In this document: one piece after another, positions 54,688 to 62,814 of the stretch | How positions within the stretch are numbered: position 1 is the stretch's first letter | Layout of the letters: every line of letters begins with the position of its first letter | Assembly (NCBI RefSeq): GCF_003568845.1 | Contig: NZ_CP030127.1 | Coordinates: 775,501-839,500 of the forward strand | DNA: 64,000 nt | DNA from: Indioceanicola profundi | GTDB lineage: Bacteria > Pseudomonadota > Alphaproteobacteria > Azospirillales > Azospirillaceae | Direction: 5' to 3' | Notes under the pieces: generated by a model | The model's input: the letters and a program-made list of their open reading frames with translations, nothing else | The model's database searches: none | Told to the model about the DNA's origin: nothing | Made by a program: the position numbers and the translations under genes

Positions 54688-55380
54688 TCAGCTATCGTGC
54701 TGTTCGGAATGGGCAGCTTCAGCCGCGTCGCCTTCCAGGAATTCGAGTTCGCCATCGAGAAGAAACAGACAGACACAATCCTCGGTCCCTGTTCCGACCG
54801 CGTGGTGAAGCGAAGCCGGCTCGTATGTCACCACGTCGCCCTTGGCATAGGAGCCATATTCATCCCGGAAGGTTCCAGTCAGGAGAAGCAGCCCTTCCAG
54901 CGCAGTATGGCGGTGAGCCGGAACAACCCCACCCGGCGCCATACGGAGCAGGCACACACGGCTCCCGGAGGCCTCATAAGCCCATTCGGACAGGCTGACG
55001 CCCTGCGCGATATCGGTCCAGTTGCCCTTATCGGTAAAGCCACGGTAACTGCGGAGCGGTTCCGGAACCCATTGCGCGGGAGCAAACGCCGGGTCCTTGC
55101 GCGCCGCCGCATCCACTTGGGCACTGGACGGGGCTTCAGGCTCGTCAAGCCGACCGAGCAGGTCGGCGAGCAGCGCTTCCATCCCATTGTCTTCCATAGT
55201 CGGCGCGATATCCGCGAGCCACTGGCCGCAGCTTTCCTCATAGGCGCGCACACGGGCTCGGCAGGCCGGGCAATAGGCCAGGTGCGTGGCGACAAACAGC
55301 GCCTTCACCTCGAACAGCGATCCGCTCGCATATGCGAACAGCAGATCGTCATCGGGGTGGTGGTCGGGTAACCGGCTCAC
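54688..55380 (-). CDS. chrR: ChrR-family zinc-binding anti-sigma factor with cupin domain
   Basis: A 230-residue protein. The N-terminal anti-sigma domain has HLAYCPAC, the HxxxCxxC zinc motif. The C-terminal cupin (residues about 115-215) has PAHRHTALEG and LHHAVG, and the DCVCLF pair matches the two cysteines conserved in Rhodobacter ChrR. In Rhodobacter, ChrR releases RpoE when singlet oxygen is present. It overlaps the sigma factor gene in ATGA, which fixes its start. Confidence 0.9.
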   Translation of the reverse strand: MSRLPDHHPDDDLLFAYASGSLFEVKALFVATHLAYCPACRARVRAYEESCGQWLADIAPTMEDNGMEALLADLLGRLDEPEAPSSAQVDAAARKDPAFAPAQWVPEPLRSYRGFTDKGNWTDIAQGVSLSEWAYEASGSRVCLLRMAPGGVVPAHRHTALEGLLLLTGTFRDEYGSYAKGDVVTYEPASLHHAVGTGTEDCVCLFLLDGELEFLEGDAAEAAHSEQHDS

Positions 55381-56003
55381 GCGCAGGTCTCCATCAATTC
55401 CCTCATACGCTTCAGCGCGAGACGGGTTCTCGATTTTACAGTTCCAAGCGGCACACCTAGCATTTCGGCGATGTCCGTCTGGCTCCGATGCTCGTAATAC
55501 GCAAGCCGGAGCACTTCGGATTGCTCACTCGGCAAAAGTTTCAGTGCCGCAGCCATATTGCGGACCTGATCCGCCTCCAGCGCCTCCTCCTCCGGCGTCC
55601 GAGGGGCGGCAACCTCCATCGCTGGATCGGAAATGTCGGGCTCGGGCCGAAGCTCTCCCCGGAACCGGTCGATGAAACGATTACGGCCGATTGCGAAGAT
55701 CCAGGCGGATGCCGTTCCCGCGGCCGGGTCGAAGCTGTCGGCACGGCGCCAGACGGCCAGCATGGCCTCCTGCGCAATCTCCTGCGCCTGAGCGGGCGGA
55801 GCGCCAAGGCGTTGACAATAAGCAGCCAGCCGGGGCGCAAAGCTGCGGAACAGCTCTGCAAATGCCCCCTTGTCCTTTTCGCATGCCACGGCCAGGAGCA
55901 GGCGTTGCAGCCGCACACTGTCTGCAACGCCCGCCTCGTCCCGCGCCAGCCCAGGCGTTGCATCCGCAGGGGCTTCGGTTTCCGCCATTGGCACCGTCCG
56001 CAT
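55377..56003 (-). CDS. ECF sigma factor, RpoE/ECF11-like
   Basis: A 208-residue sigma factor. Region 2 (AFAELFRSFAPRLAAYCQR, AQEIAQEAMLAVWRRADSFDP, AWIFAIGRNRFIDRFRG) and region 4 (LLPSEQSEVLRLAYYEHRSQ, GVPLGTVKSRTRLALKRMRE) are complete. Paired with a ChrR-type anti-sigma factor it should respond to singlet oxygen or related stress. ATG 56003 or 55988 are both possible; neither has a strong ribosome-binding site. A hairpin (56016-56032) is just upstream. The usual neighbours of this group, photolyase and cfa genes, are not here. Confidence 0.9.
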   Translation of the reverse strand: MRTVPMAETEAPADATPGLARDEAGVADSVRLQRLLLAVACEKDKGAFAELFRSFAPRLAAYCQRLGAPPAQAQEIAQEAMLAVWRRADSFDPAAGTASAWIFAIGRNRFIDRFRGELRPEPDISDPAMEVAAPRTPEEEALEADQVRNMAAALKLLPSEQSEVLRLAYYEHRSQTDIAEMLGVPLGTVKSRTRLALKRMRELMETCA

Positions 56004-56338
56004 CCACCCTGTACTGGCGCTTCTGCAGCGCCGTTCATTTGATGCCTATTCTAACCCACCCGAATTAAAACTTAAGCAGATAAGCGATGTCCCGGCCACT
56101 AAGCAGATATCCCTCGAGTTTGGCGGCCAGCGTTCTCCGCGCACTCCGGTCGCTACGACGCCACCGGGCAACCCACTTCCCGCACGGGGCGGACAGTTGC
56201 CTCGATGGCATGCTGCTATGCGAAAAGCACAAGGGGCATATCAATTCCGTAATATTGTTGTCACGTGGCGTATAGAGATATCACTTCCTTGCCTAGGCGG
56301 ATCGCCCGGTCAAAAATACGCTGGCAGGGAGAAGCTCT
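56004..56338. other. Divergent intergenic region, 335 bp
   Basis: It should hold the sigma factor promoter (minus) and that of the 55-aa ORF (plus). GGCGCT-TCTGC-AGCGCC (56016-56032) is a 6-bp hairpin just before the sigma factor start. I do not find a clear ECF-type promoter by eye. Confidence 0.45.
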
Positions 56339-56506
56339 ATGTCCATCTACTCGGTTCAGCATATCGGTCCCGAGCAGCCGTGGGGACGCCCCGTCCTGCG
56401 GAGCTACTGCACCACCGATATTGCCGACGCCAGAAAGGTCCACCGCGACTGGAGCGGCGGCGCAGCCGCCGAGGATGAGGTGCGGCTGATCGAAGAGGAG
56501 ATGTGA
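56339..56506 (+). CDS. Small ORF, 55 aa, unknown
   Basis: A 55-residue frame starting ATG 56339 with AGGGAGA 6 nt before it (MSIYSVQHIGPEQPWGRPVL, then a middle segment, ending RLIEEEM). It is divergent from the ECF sigma factor. One Cys, no membrane segment, acidic C-terminus. No family is recognised. The good ribosome-binding site is the main evidence. Confidence 0.45.
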   Translation: MSIYSVQHIGPEQPWGRPVLRSYCTTDIADARKVHRDWSGGAAAEDEVRLIEEEM

Positions 56507-56533
56507 GCGGCGTCCCGGCCAAATACCGGCCCG

Positions 56534-57097
56534 TCAGACGACGGACGGGCCAATCGTTTTTCCCATCCGGATCAGGGGTACGATGGCCCGGCCGGCCGGG
56601 CCAGCCATAGTCCGCTCTATCTCCTGGTAACCGCAGGCGCGGTACAAGGGTTCTCCCGCCATGGTCGCCATCAGCTCGACCCGGCCGAATCCTTCCGCCG
56701 CCGCAGCAGCTTCGCTCAAGTGAAGAAGCAGGCGTCCGACGCCACGGCGCGTATATGCGGGATGGGTGTACATTGCCCGGACCCTGGCCGCATCACGCGT
56801 GGGGTCGAGCAGGGCGGCGTTTCGAACATCCCCGCTGTGATCCCCGCCATAGAGCGTGGCCCGCCGACTCCATCCGCCGCAGCCGGCCATATCCCCGCCG
56901 ATCTCCACTATGAAATAGGTCCGATCAAGGACGAGCTGCGTATCCAGCCCCATGATGGAACGGCTGGCCTCGATCTCGGCAGGGCTGAGGAAACCCTGTT
57001 GAAGCTGGTCGATGGACAGGCCCATCAGTTCCCGGAGGGCAGGCAGATCATCTTCCGTTGCCAACCGGCCCGTCAGAGCGGCAAGTGCGTGTTCCAT
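56534..57097 (-). CDS. GNAT-family N-acetyltransferase
   Basis: A 187-residue acetyltransferase. RAMYTHPAYTRRGVGRLLLH carries the acetyl-CoA-binding R/Q-x2-G-x-G loop, and AGEPLYRACGYQEIER is the usual motif B. The N-terminal part (LATEDDLPALRELM) is standard for the fold. ATG 57097 follows GGGGAAAGG. The substrate is unknown; single gene. Confidence 0.88.
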   Translation of the reverse strand: MEHALAALTGRLATEDDLPALRELMGLSIDQLQQGFLSPAEIEASRSIMGLDTQLVLDRTYFIVEIGGDMAGCGGWSRRATLYGGDHSGDVRNAALLDPTRDAARVRAMYTHPAYTRRGVGRLLLHLSEAAAAAEGFGRVELMATMAGEPLYRACGYQEIERTMAGPAGRAIVPLIRMGKTIGPSVV

Positions 57098-57233
57098 CAC
57101 CTTTCCCCGTCCAGCCGTCTACCTGGAGATGGTATTGTGCAGTGCAAAAAGTGGCAATCGGTCCGGAACGGAGGACGCGCAACAGATCTCCCGTTCCGCT
57201 TGTTGGCGTCCCGCACTTTGGAAGGGAAGCTCA

Positions 57234-57905
57234 ATGGCCATCGAGGCGGTGATATTCGATGTCGACGGAACGCTGATCGACACAGTGGATCTGCACGCCG
57301 CCTCCTGGCGTGAGGCGTTGCACCGATGGGGCGTTGATGTTCCGCATGCCGAGGTGCGCGCCCAGATCGGCAAGGGCGGAGACCAGCTCATGCCGGTGTT
57401 CCTGCCGAAGGAGCTTGTCGAGAAGGAAGGCGAAGAGATCGAAGCCTTCCGCAAGCAGCTCTTCATGTCGGATTACCTGCCCCGCGCCCGGCCATTTCCG
57501 AAGGTGCGCGACCTGTTCGTTCGGCTGCGGGAAGACCGGAAGAAGATCGTGCTCGCCTCCTCCGCCAAGGGAGACGAGTTGGAGCGCTATATCGAGCTGG
57601 CGAACATCAAGGACATCATCCAGGGCGCTACCAGCTCCAGCGACGCAGAACGCTCCAAACCATACCCCGACATTTTCCTGGCGGCGCTTGAGGAGGTCGC
57701 TCCCTTCACGGCCGAGCAAAGCGTCGTGATCGGCGACACCCCATACGACGCGCAGGCAGCGGGAAAGGCGGGCCTGCGCACGATCGGCGTACTTGCCGGC
57801 GGCTTCCCCGCAGAGGAGCTGAGACAGGCCGGTTGTGCGGACCTGTACTGGGACGCGGCGGACCTGCTGGAGAAATACGCGGATTCGCCATTGGCGAGGG
57901 GATAA
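57234..57905 (+). CDS. HAD-superfamily phosphatase (phosphoglycolate phosphatase/beta-phosphoglucomutase-like)
   Basis: A 223-residue HAD protein. VIFDVDGTLIDTVDLHAASW is motif I with the nucleophile Asp, LASSAKGDELERY motif II, SKPYPDIFLAALE motif III (Lys) and VVIGDTPYDAQAAGKAG motif IV. The cap is helical (subclass IA). Relatives hydrolyse phosphoglycolate or sugar phosphates. ATG 57234 follows GAAGGGA. Confidence 0.88.
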   Translation: MAIEAVIFDVDGTLIDTVDLHAASWREALHRWGVDVPHAEVRAQIGKGGDQLMPVFLPKELVEKEGEEIEAFRKQLFMSDYLPRARPFPKVRDLFVRLREDRKKIVLASSAKGDELERYIELANIKDIIQGATSSSDAERSKPYPDIFLAALEEVAPFTAEQSVVIGDTPYDAQAAGKAGLRTIGVLAGGFPAEELRQAGCADLYWDAADLLEKYADSPLARG

Positions 57906-57921
57906 AGCCAGTGTCGGCGGC

Positions 57922-58455
57922 TCAATGTTCCAGCATGACCGTGACCGTGTCGAAATAGCCGCCGACCCGGCGGTTCTGGCCGCCCGGCAGACGGCCATAG
58001 ATAGTGTAGGTCCGGCTGACCTGTCTTTGCGGCCTGGAGATCGTCAGGATGTCCTCCAGAACGTAGGAGCCGGCAGTGCCGTCTCCCAAGGGTTTGGTTC
58101 TGGCCGGATCACGGAACAACGCATAATCCAGCCGTTGGCCCGCCTGCGCCAGTTTCCGGGAGGTGGGATTTCCGGACAGGCCGGCATCGAAGAACAGCCG
58201 TATGTCCACCTCATAGACGTAGTTGCCGGCCGGTTCGAAGGTGAGATCGCAGGTCACGGTCACGATCGTGGTGGCCTCGCGGGCGGTGAAATCGAAGGGC
58301 GATCCGCCTGCGAAATCCAGTGTGTCCGCCGCCACGGTGCAGACGCAGAGCCAGGAACAGGAAGGGGCCGCCCGTGCCGTCCCGGTTGGCACGCTCAAGC
58401 CGAGCGTGAGGACGACCAGCAGCAAACTCAGCCTGATTGCCGCGCCCAGGCGCAT
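57922..58455 (-). CDS. Csu-type spore coat U-domain protein, probable pilus tip subunit
   Basis: A 177-residue secreted protein. Signal peptide at residues about 1-32. The mature part opens with APSCSWLCVCTV, a cluster of three Cys that is unusual for the family, followed by a single SCPU beta domain ending RRVGGYFDTVTVMLEH. It is the last gene of the pilus operon, where CsuE-type tip adhesins normally sit, but is about half the length of a typical two-domain CsuE. The start overlaps the usher stop. Confidence 0.72.
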   Translation of the reverse strand: MRLGAAIRLSLLLVVLTLGLSVPTGTARAAPSCSWLCVCTVAADTLDFAGGSPFDFTAREATTIVTVTCDLTFEPAGNYVYEVDIRLFFDAGLSGNPTSRKLAQAGQRLDYALFRDPARTKPLGDGTAGSYVLEDILTISRPQRQVSRTYTIYGRLPGGQNRRVGGYFDTVTVMLEH

Positions 58456-60743
58456 CACGCGGCCTCCCTGCAGACCAGCGGGCCGATGAGCGGCAAAGCT
58501 TCGTCCAGCGGAGGTGCCGGGACGAGAACGGTGCACCCTCCGCCCGTCCAGTGGACGGTCAGTTCCGCTTCCCCCGTCAGGTCGGGCAGGAATACCTCGC
58601 CGCCATGGCCGACCGGCTGCGGCGGCCCGCCAGAAAGGTTCGCGCGCGCGCCGAGCGGAACCGGTTCGCCATTCGACCGCACCAGCCGGAGCCGAACACC
58701 CCGCTCAACCGTGATCGCGAAGTCCAGGCGAAGGCCAGAGCGATAGTAGGGAACCGCCGCCCGGTCGGACTCGGCCACCGTGCTTTCAAGGGGCAGATCG
58801 GTCGGATCAAGCTGAACGTTGGTCTGCTCATAGGCCCTGAGGCCGGTGACGAGAGCGAGGCCGCGCGCATCGGTGCGCGCCACCTTGCGGCCATTGGCGC
58901 GGATGTCCATTCCTTCCAGCCCGCCGGCATCGACCACCGCGAATCCGTCCTGGATGATGCGGGCGGCGAACAGGTTCCCTTCCGCCCAGACAATGCTTCC
59001 GGCCGCTTGCAGTCGTACGTCCGTTTCCCCGCCGAACCGGGCGGCCTCGCCCGAAACGGTGGCCCACATGGAGTTGGCGGAGAGTCCTGCAACCGTCCGT
59101 CCGCCATCTCCTTGGGTGTGCAGAAGACGCCAGCCGGTACCCTCCACTGGGTCGGCGCTGCGCTGCGCCTGCACGGTCGCGCGCTGACGTCCGGCTTGGC
59201 TGGTTATCGAGGCCCCCGCCGTGATGCCGCCTCCCAGGGGCATGACGAAGGACAAACCGAAGACGGCGTCCCCCTGTGCCGGCTCATAGTTCGCAGACAC
59301 AGACAGGAAACCCCTTGCTTCCGTGCGGACGCTTGCCGTGGCGCCCAGCAGGGTGATATCCCCGCCATCGACGCGCCCGCCCAGATGGGTCGCCGACAGC
59401 CCCAGGCTCAGCCCATCCGTCGGGATCAGCCCGGCGCGTGCCTGGATACGGCGACGGTAGGAATGGTCGGGGTCGTCGCCGATCTGCCGGAAGCGCCTGC
59501 TGGACCATTCCACCAGCCCGCCGAAAGACAGGACCCGCCCCGCCCTGTCGATGCCCAGACTTCCCAGCACGCCGTCGCCATCATCGGACCGGCTGGCGGC
59601 GAGCGCGGCCGTGACGGTTCCCAGTGCCGATCCCGTAACTACACCCAATCCAGCCGTCACATGGTCCGGCCCTGCCTCCCCATGCGCTTCCGCCGTGAGC
59701 CATTCCGTGATGCCTCCCCGCGCCGTCCCGGTGGCGAAGAGATCGCCATAGCTCATGCTGCGACGGCCATACTCCTCCCGCAACGCCCCGGCCTGCACCG
59801 CGAAGTCGGTCAGGCCGGGGCGCAGAAGTCCCTGCGTGGTGGTGTACTGCGCGGTGATCACCTGTTCCCGTCCCAACAGATCGCGGATCACCAGTTGAAC
59901 GTCACCGCCCGGTCCCACCTGCGGCACATCCTCCACCACGAAGGGGCCGGCGGGCACCTCCGCCCGCCGTTGGAACACGCCATCCACATAGAGGTCCACG
60001 GTGGAGGGAAGCTCGGCGGCGCCCATCGCATCCAATGTCGGCGTCGTCACGAATCCCGGAACCACATCGAACGCCCGCCCGATCTGCAGACCGCCGAACC
60101 GCACCGGCCTGCCCCAGCTCGAACCGCGGGAGATGCTGTCGCCCAGGCGCCAGCGAACCCAGTTCCCGGTATCGTCATGGGTCATGCTGGTATCCAGCCT
60201 GACCATGGCCGGCCCGCTTCCATGCGTGGAAAGCCGGCCGGTGCTGGTAGCGAAGAGACTGCCCCCGTAACCGGCGAGTTCCAGAAGCCCCGCCCCCTCC
60301 GTATCGCCAGCGGTGTGGCCGGCCAGCAGATCATAATTGAGATACAACCCGCGGCTACCGGACATAGGGCCGGCAACAGCATCATCACGGGCGCTGAGCC
60401 GGGTGGTGCGGAACAGCTCCGGCCTGGCGTTGAGGATGAGAAGCTGGGCTGCGTCATCGATCTGCCAGGACAGGCCGCTAAAGCCGGAAAGGCGATAATA
60501 GAAGGTTCCTTCATGCTCGGCAGCCGGGGCGCCGGAATAAGTGAAACGCAGGCTTTCCAGCAGCGCGGCGGGGGCAAGCACCTCCCCCTGCTCCACAAGG
60601 AACAGCTCCACCCGTCCGGTCCGGGTGCCGTTCAACTCCACTTCCAGGAAGTGGCTCCGCGGGGCGGAGCCTGCCGCGTCAGCGGCCATCGTCCAGGTCA
60701 GGAAGCAGAGCCACGTCGCCATGCGGGCGAGCCAGCCTTTCAT
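58455..60743 (-). CDS. Outer-membrane usher, archaic (CsuD-like) type
   Basis: A 762-residue outer-membrane protein. The N-terminal domain is near FLEVELNGTRTGRVELFLVE, a long beta-barrel follows (GSRGLYLNYDLLAGH...), and a plug-like segment has VDLYVDGVFQRRAEVPAGPF and VEDVPQVGPGGDVQLVIRDL. The C-terminal domains follow. ATG 60743 after GAGGGCGG is preferred over GTG 60749; it overlaps the chaperone gene by 65 bp. It secretes and assembles pilin subunits. Confidence 0.88.
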   Translation of the reverse strand: MKGWLARMATWLCFLTWTMAADAAGSAPRSHFLEVELNGTRTGRVELFLVEQGEVLAPAALLESLRFTYSGAPAAEHEGTFYYRLSGFSGLSWQIDDAAQLLILNARPELFRTTRLSARDDAVAGPMSGSRGLYLNYDLLAGHTAGDTEGAGLLELAGYGGSLFATSTGRLSTHGSGPAMVRLDTSMTHDDTGNWVRWRLGDSISRGSSWGRPVRFGGLQIGRAFDVVPGFVTTPTLDAMGAAELPSTVDLYVDGVFQRRAEVPAGPFVVEDVPQVGPGGDVQLVIRDLLGREQVITAQYTTTQGLLRPGLTDFAVQAGALREEYGRRSMSYGDLFATGTARGGITEWLTAEAHGEAGPDHVTAGLGVVTGSALGTVTAALAASRSDDGDGVLGSLGIDRAGRVLSFGGLVEWSSRRFRQIGDDPDHSYRRRIQARAGLIPTDGLSLGLSATHLGGRVDGGDITLLGATASVRTEARGFLSVSANYEPAQGDAVFGLSFVMPLGGGITAGASITSQAGRQRATVQAQRSADPVEGTGWRLLHTQGDGGRTVAGLSANSMWATVSGEAARFGGETDVRLQAAGSIVWAEGNLFAARIIQDGFAVVDAGGLEGMDIRANGRKVARTDARGLALVTGLRAYEQTNVQLDPTDLPLESTVAESDRAAVPYYRSGLRLDFAITVERGVRLRLVRSNGEPVPLGARANLSGGPPQPVGHGGEVFLPDLTGEAELTVHWTGGGCTVLVPAPPLDEALPLIGPLVCREAA

Positions 60744-61425
60744 CCACACCGCCCTCGTCTGTGGTCGCGCTCACGCGCAGCTCTCCTCCTGCCGCGCCGG
60801 CTTGGTCGGGGCCGATGCGGAACCGCCGTTCGGAGCCGGGAAGCACGTAGACGAGCCCGCCGAGACTCCTGTCGCCGCCAGTGTCGGTGATGCGCAGGTT
60901 CCGGAGCTTTTCGTGTGACGCGCCATCGTTCCGCACCGCCAGTTGCAGCTCGCGTCCGGTGGAGATCAGCTCCCAGGACAGGTTTGGCTCTCCTGGGGAA
61001 CCGACACGCGCAAAGACTGGGAGGGAGATGCGCAGCGGCAGCGAGAGGGCCTGACCAGCCTGCCTGTCAGCCGATGGAATCTCGTCCAGCAGCAATCGGT
61101 AGCTGTACTCGCCCGCGGTTGCAGGCATGGAGCGCAGCCCGACGCGCACAATCTGGGTCCGACCCGGTTCCAGCTCGAAAATCGGCGGACTTGCGATCAA
61201 TTCGGTCGTGTCGGCCAGCCGGTCGTTGCCCCCCTCCTGGCTCCACCGGAACCCGCGCACCTGGACAGTCACCGGCTGGCGGCCCGAATTCAGCACCTTG
61301 AGCGCAGTGACGCGCGCGTCCGGCCTCAGGTCGAGCCGGGTGGGAGATATCTCAAGCTGGCCGGCAAAGGCCGGCGCTCCAGCCAGAAGGCCCGCCAGCG
61401 CCGCGACCGCACCCCAACCTCGCAT
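60679..61425 (-). CDS. Pilus periplasmic chaperone (CsuC/PapD-like)
   Basis: A 248-residue secreted protein. Signal peptide about 1-21 (LLAGAPAFAGQ). LEISPTRLDLRPDARVTALKVLNSG is the usual first immunoglobulin strand, and the G1 region near LSLPLRISLPVFAR carries the alternating hydrophobic donor residues. It stabilises pilin by donor-strand complementation. Its 3' end overlaps the usher start. Confidence 0.85.
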   Translation of the reverse strand: MRGWGAVAALAGLLAGAPAFAGQLEISPTRLDLRPDARVTALKVLNSGRQPVTVQVRGFRWSQEGGNDRLADTTELIASPPIFELEPGRTQIVRVGLRSMPATAGEYSYRLLLDEIPSADRQAGQALSLPLRISLPVFARVGSPGEPNLSWELISTGRELQLAVRNDGASHEKLRNLRITDTGGDRSLGGLVYVLPGSERRFRIGPDQAGAAGGELRVSATTDEGGVDERLARPHGDVALLPDLDDGR

Positions 61426-61435
61426 GCCACCCTCC

Positions 61436-61933
61436 TCAGAAGGTCACATGGACGGTGATCGTGTCGGAATATATCCCTACCGCACTGTACTGTCCGGCGG
61501 GGATGCGGCCATAGATCGCGTAGGATTGTGCTGCGCCCGTTCCGGTCCCTGCCTGGGCATTGGCTTCTGCCATTCCCCAGAGTTGGGTTCGCTGCGCATC
61601 TTGATAGAGGCCGTAGCCCAGGCTGCGGCCACCATTCATCATACGGCGATCGTTAACGGTGGCGCCGGTGCCAATCCCCTGATCCAGGCCGATCTGGTAG
61701 CCCGCGCCGTCCGAGCAGGTCACCGTCACGCTGGTGGCGGCCTCGACCGGACTTTCCTCACTCGCGACATAAGCCCCGAAGCTCAGATCATTAGCGGAAA
61801 CGCTGCATGCGGCCTCGACGGTCGCGGTTACCTGGAAGCTGGTGGTGGCGGAGCCCGCCAGGGCAGCCGTGCCGCCGCCCGTACAGAACAGGGTCGCCAG
61901 GACCAAGGATTTTGACAGGCGGACTCGACGCAT
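61436..61933 (-). CDS. Csu-type pilin (spore coat U domain)
   Basis: A 165-residue secreted protein. Signal peptide about 1-26 (ending ALAGSATTS). The mature part has the SCPU fold with VEAACSVSANDLSFGAY, the later Cys in VTCSDGAGYQIGLD, and the C-terminal YSAVGIYSDTITVHVTF. It is the likely rod subunit and first gene of a four-gene operon (pilin, chaperone, usher, tip). GGAGGAAGG precedes the ATG. The operon has one major pilin, against three small ones in Acinetobacter csu. Confidence 0.82.
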   Translation of the reverse strand: MRRVRLSKSLVLATLFCTGGGTAALAGSATTSFQVTATVEAACSVSANDLSFGAYVASEESPVEAATSVTVTCSDGAGYQIGLDQGIGTGATVNDRRMMNGGRSLGYGLYQDAQRTQLWGMAEANAQAGTGTGAAQSYAIYGRIPAGQYSAVGIYSDTITVHVTF

Positions 61934-62250
61934 GGGCCTTCCTCCGTCAGCAGATTCTGGAACAAGAGGCCGGTCTCAGCTCGAGTACCGGCCCGAACAG
62001 CGGATCCAGCCGCTTCAGGAAAAATTAACCCTTATTTGAGCGCAATTACAGGGAGCTTGCGGATTGAATCGAATCCGAGGTGGTAGATGGTGGTGCGACA
62101 GCAAGCCCGTAGGACTCGCGCATCCGCCCCGACAGGCTATACCTCTTTTGGCGAGACCTCAGCGGATTGTTAATCCGGCCGCCGTAATTGCGGGCCAAGG
62201 AGCTTGGCTTGTGTCCGTAGCCGATATGGCATCCAGGCTGCCGCCCCAAC
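61934..62250. other. Intergenic region of 317 bp upstream of the pilin gene
   Basis: No gene. It should hold the pilus promoter on the minus strand. An AT-rich patch around 62020-62045 could supply a -10 region, but no clear pair of boxes is visible. Confidence 0.4.
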
Positions 62251-62631
62251 TCATCCGCCGCGGCCCTCTATCTGGCGAGTGATTGCATCGGCAAAGGCGT
62301 CCACGCCCGGCCAGCTCGTTATCCGACCGCGAAGCCTGTGTCCCTTGAAGACCAGGAACACCGGAATTCCGTGCAATCCGAACCGGTTCGCCAAATCGAA
62401 GTCGTCATAGACGTTGTCGTGCAGCCAGCGAACTTGTGGCCAGCGGAGCCGGCCCGCCGCGTCCAGGATCTCCCGCTTTGCAATGTCGCAATTCGGACAG
62501 TCCCGTCCCCAGAGGAAGAGCACTGTCACGAGATCCCTGCCGGCCTCTGCCAACTTATCGTCCAGCGAACTGCTGGTTACACGCTCCATAGGGAAGCGCT
62601 GGAAGAATTCGGGAACCATAATCTCAGCCAT
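62251..62631 (-). CDS. Thioredoxin-fold protein with CPNC active site
   Basis: A 126-residue protein. FLWGRDCPNCDIAKREI carries a CxxC active site after the first beta strand, and GLHGIPVFLVFKGHRLRGR holds the cis-Pro. There is no signal peptide, so it is cytoplasmic. CPNC differs from the CGPC of true thioredoxins. It is divergent from a membrane protein gene; the partner is unknown. Confidence 0.85.
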   Translation of the reverse strand: MAEIMVPEFFQRFPMERVTSSSLDDKLAEAGRDLVTVLFLWGRDCPNCDIAKREILDAAGRLRWPQVRWLHDNVYDDFDLANRFGLHGIPVFLVFKGHRLRGRITSWPGVDAFADAITRQIEGRGG

Positions 62632-62814
62632 GCGCGCCTGTTCCTTCCGGGCCGGATCATTGGCCGTTGAAGGCCGTAGTACGTATGTGACGTTTGGACG
62701 GATCGGTCAGCCCTATTTTTGTCCGCATTCCAGAGCAGATTTCAGCGTCCGAGCCGGGGACAAAACAGCCTGCACGCCCGTTATGACGCGGGCAACATTG
62801 TGCAGAGCAACAAA

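Noticed and set aside
56087-56275. 62-codon plus-strand frame upstream of the 55-aa ORF
   Set aside because: No ribosome-binding site and Arg/Ser-rich composition typical of random GC-rich frames.
58437-60890. Long plus-strand frame (817 codons) opposite the usher gene
   Set aside because: It is a shadow of the usher on the other strand: composition is Arg/Gly/His/Pro-rich without domains, while the minus strand gives a clear usher.
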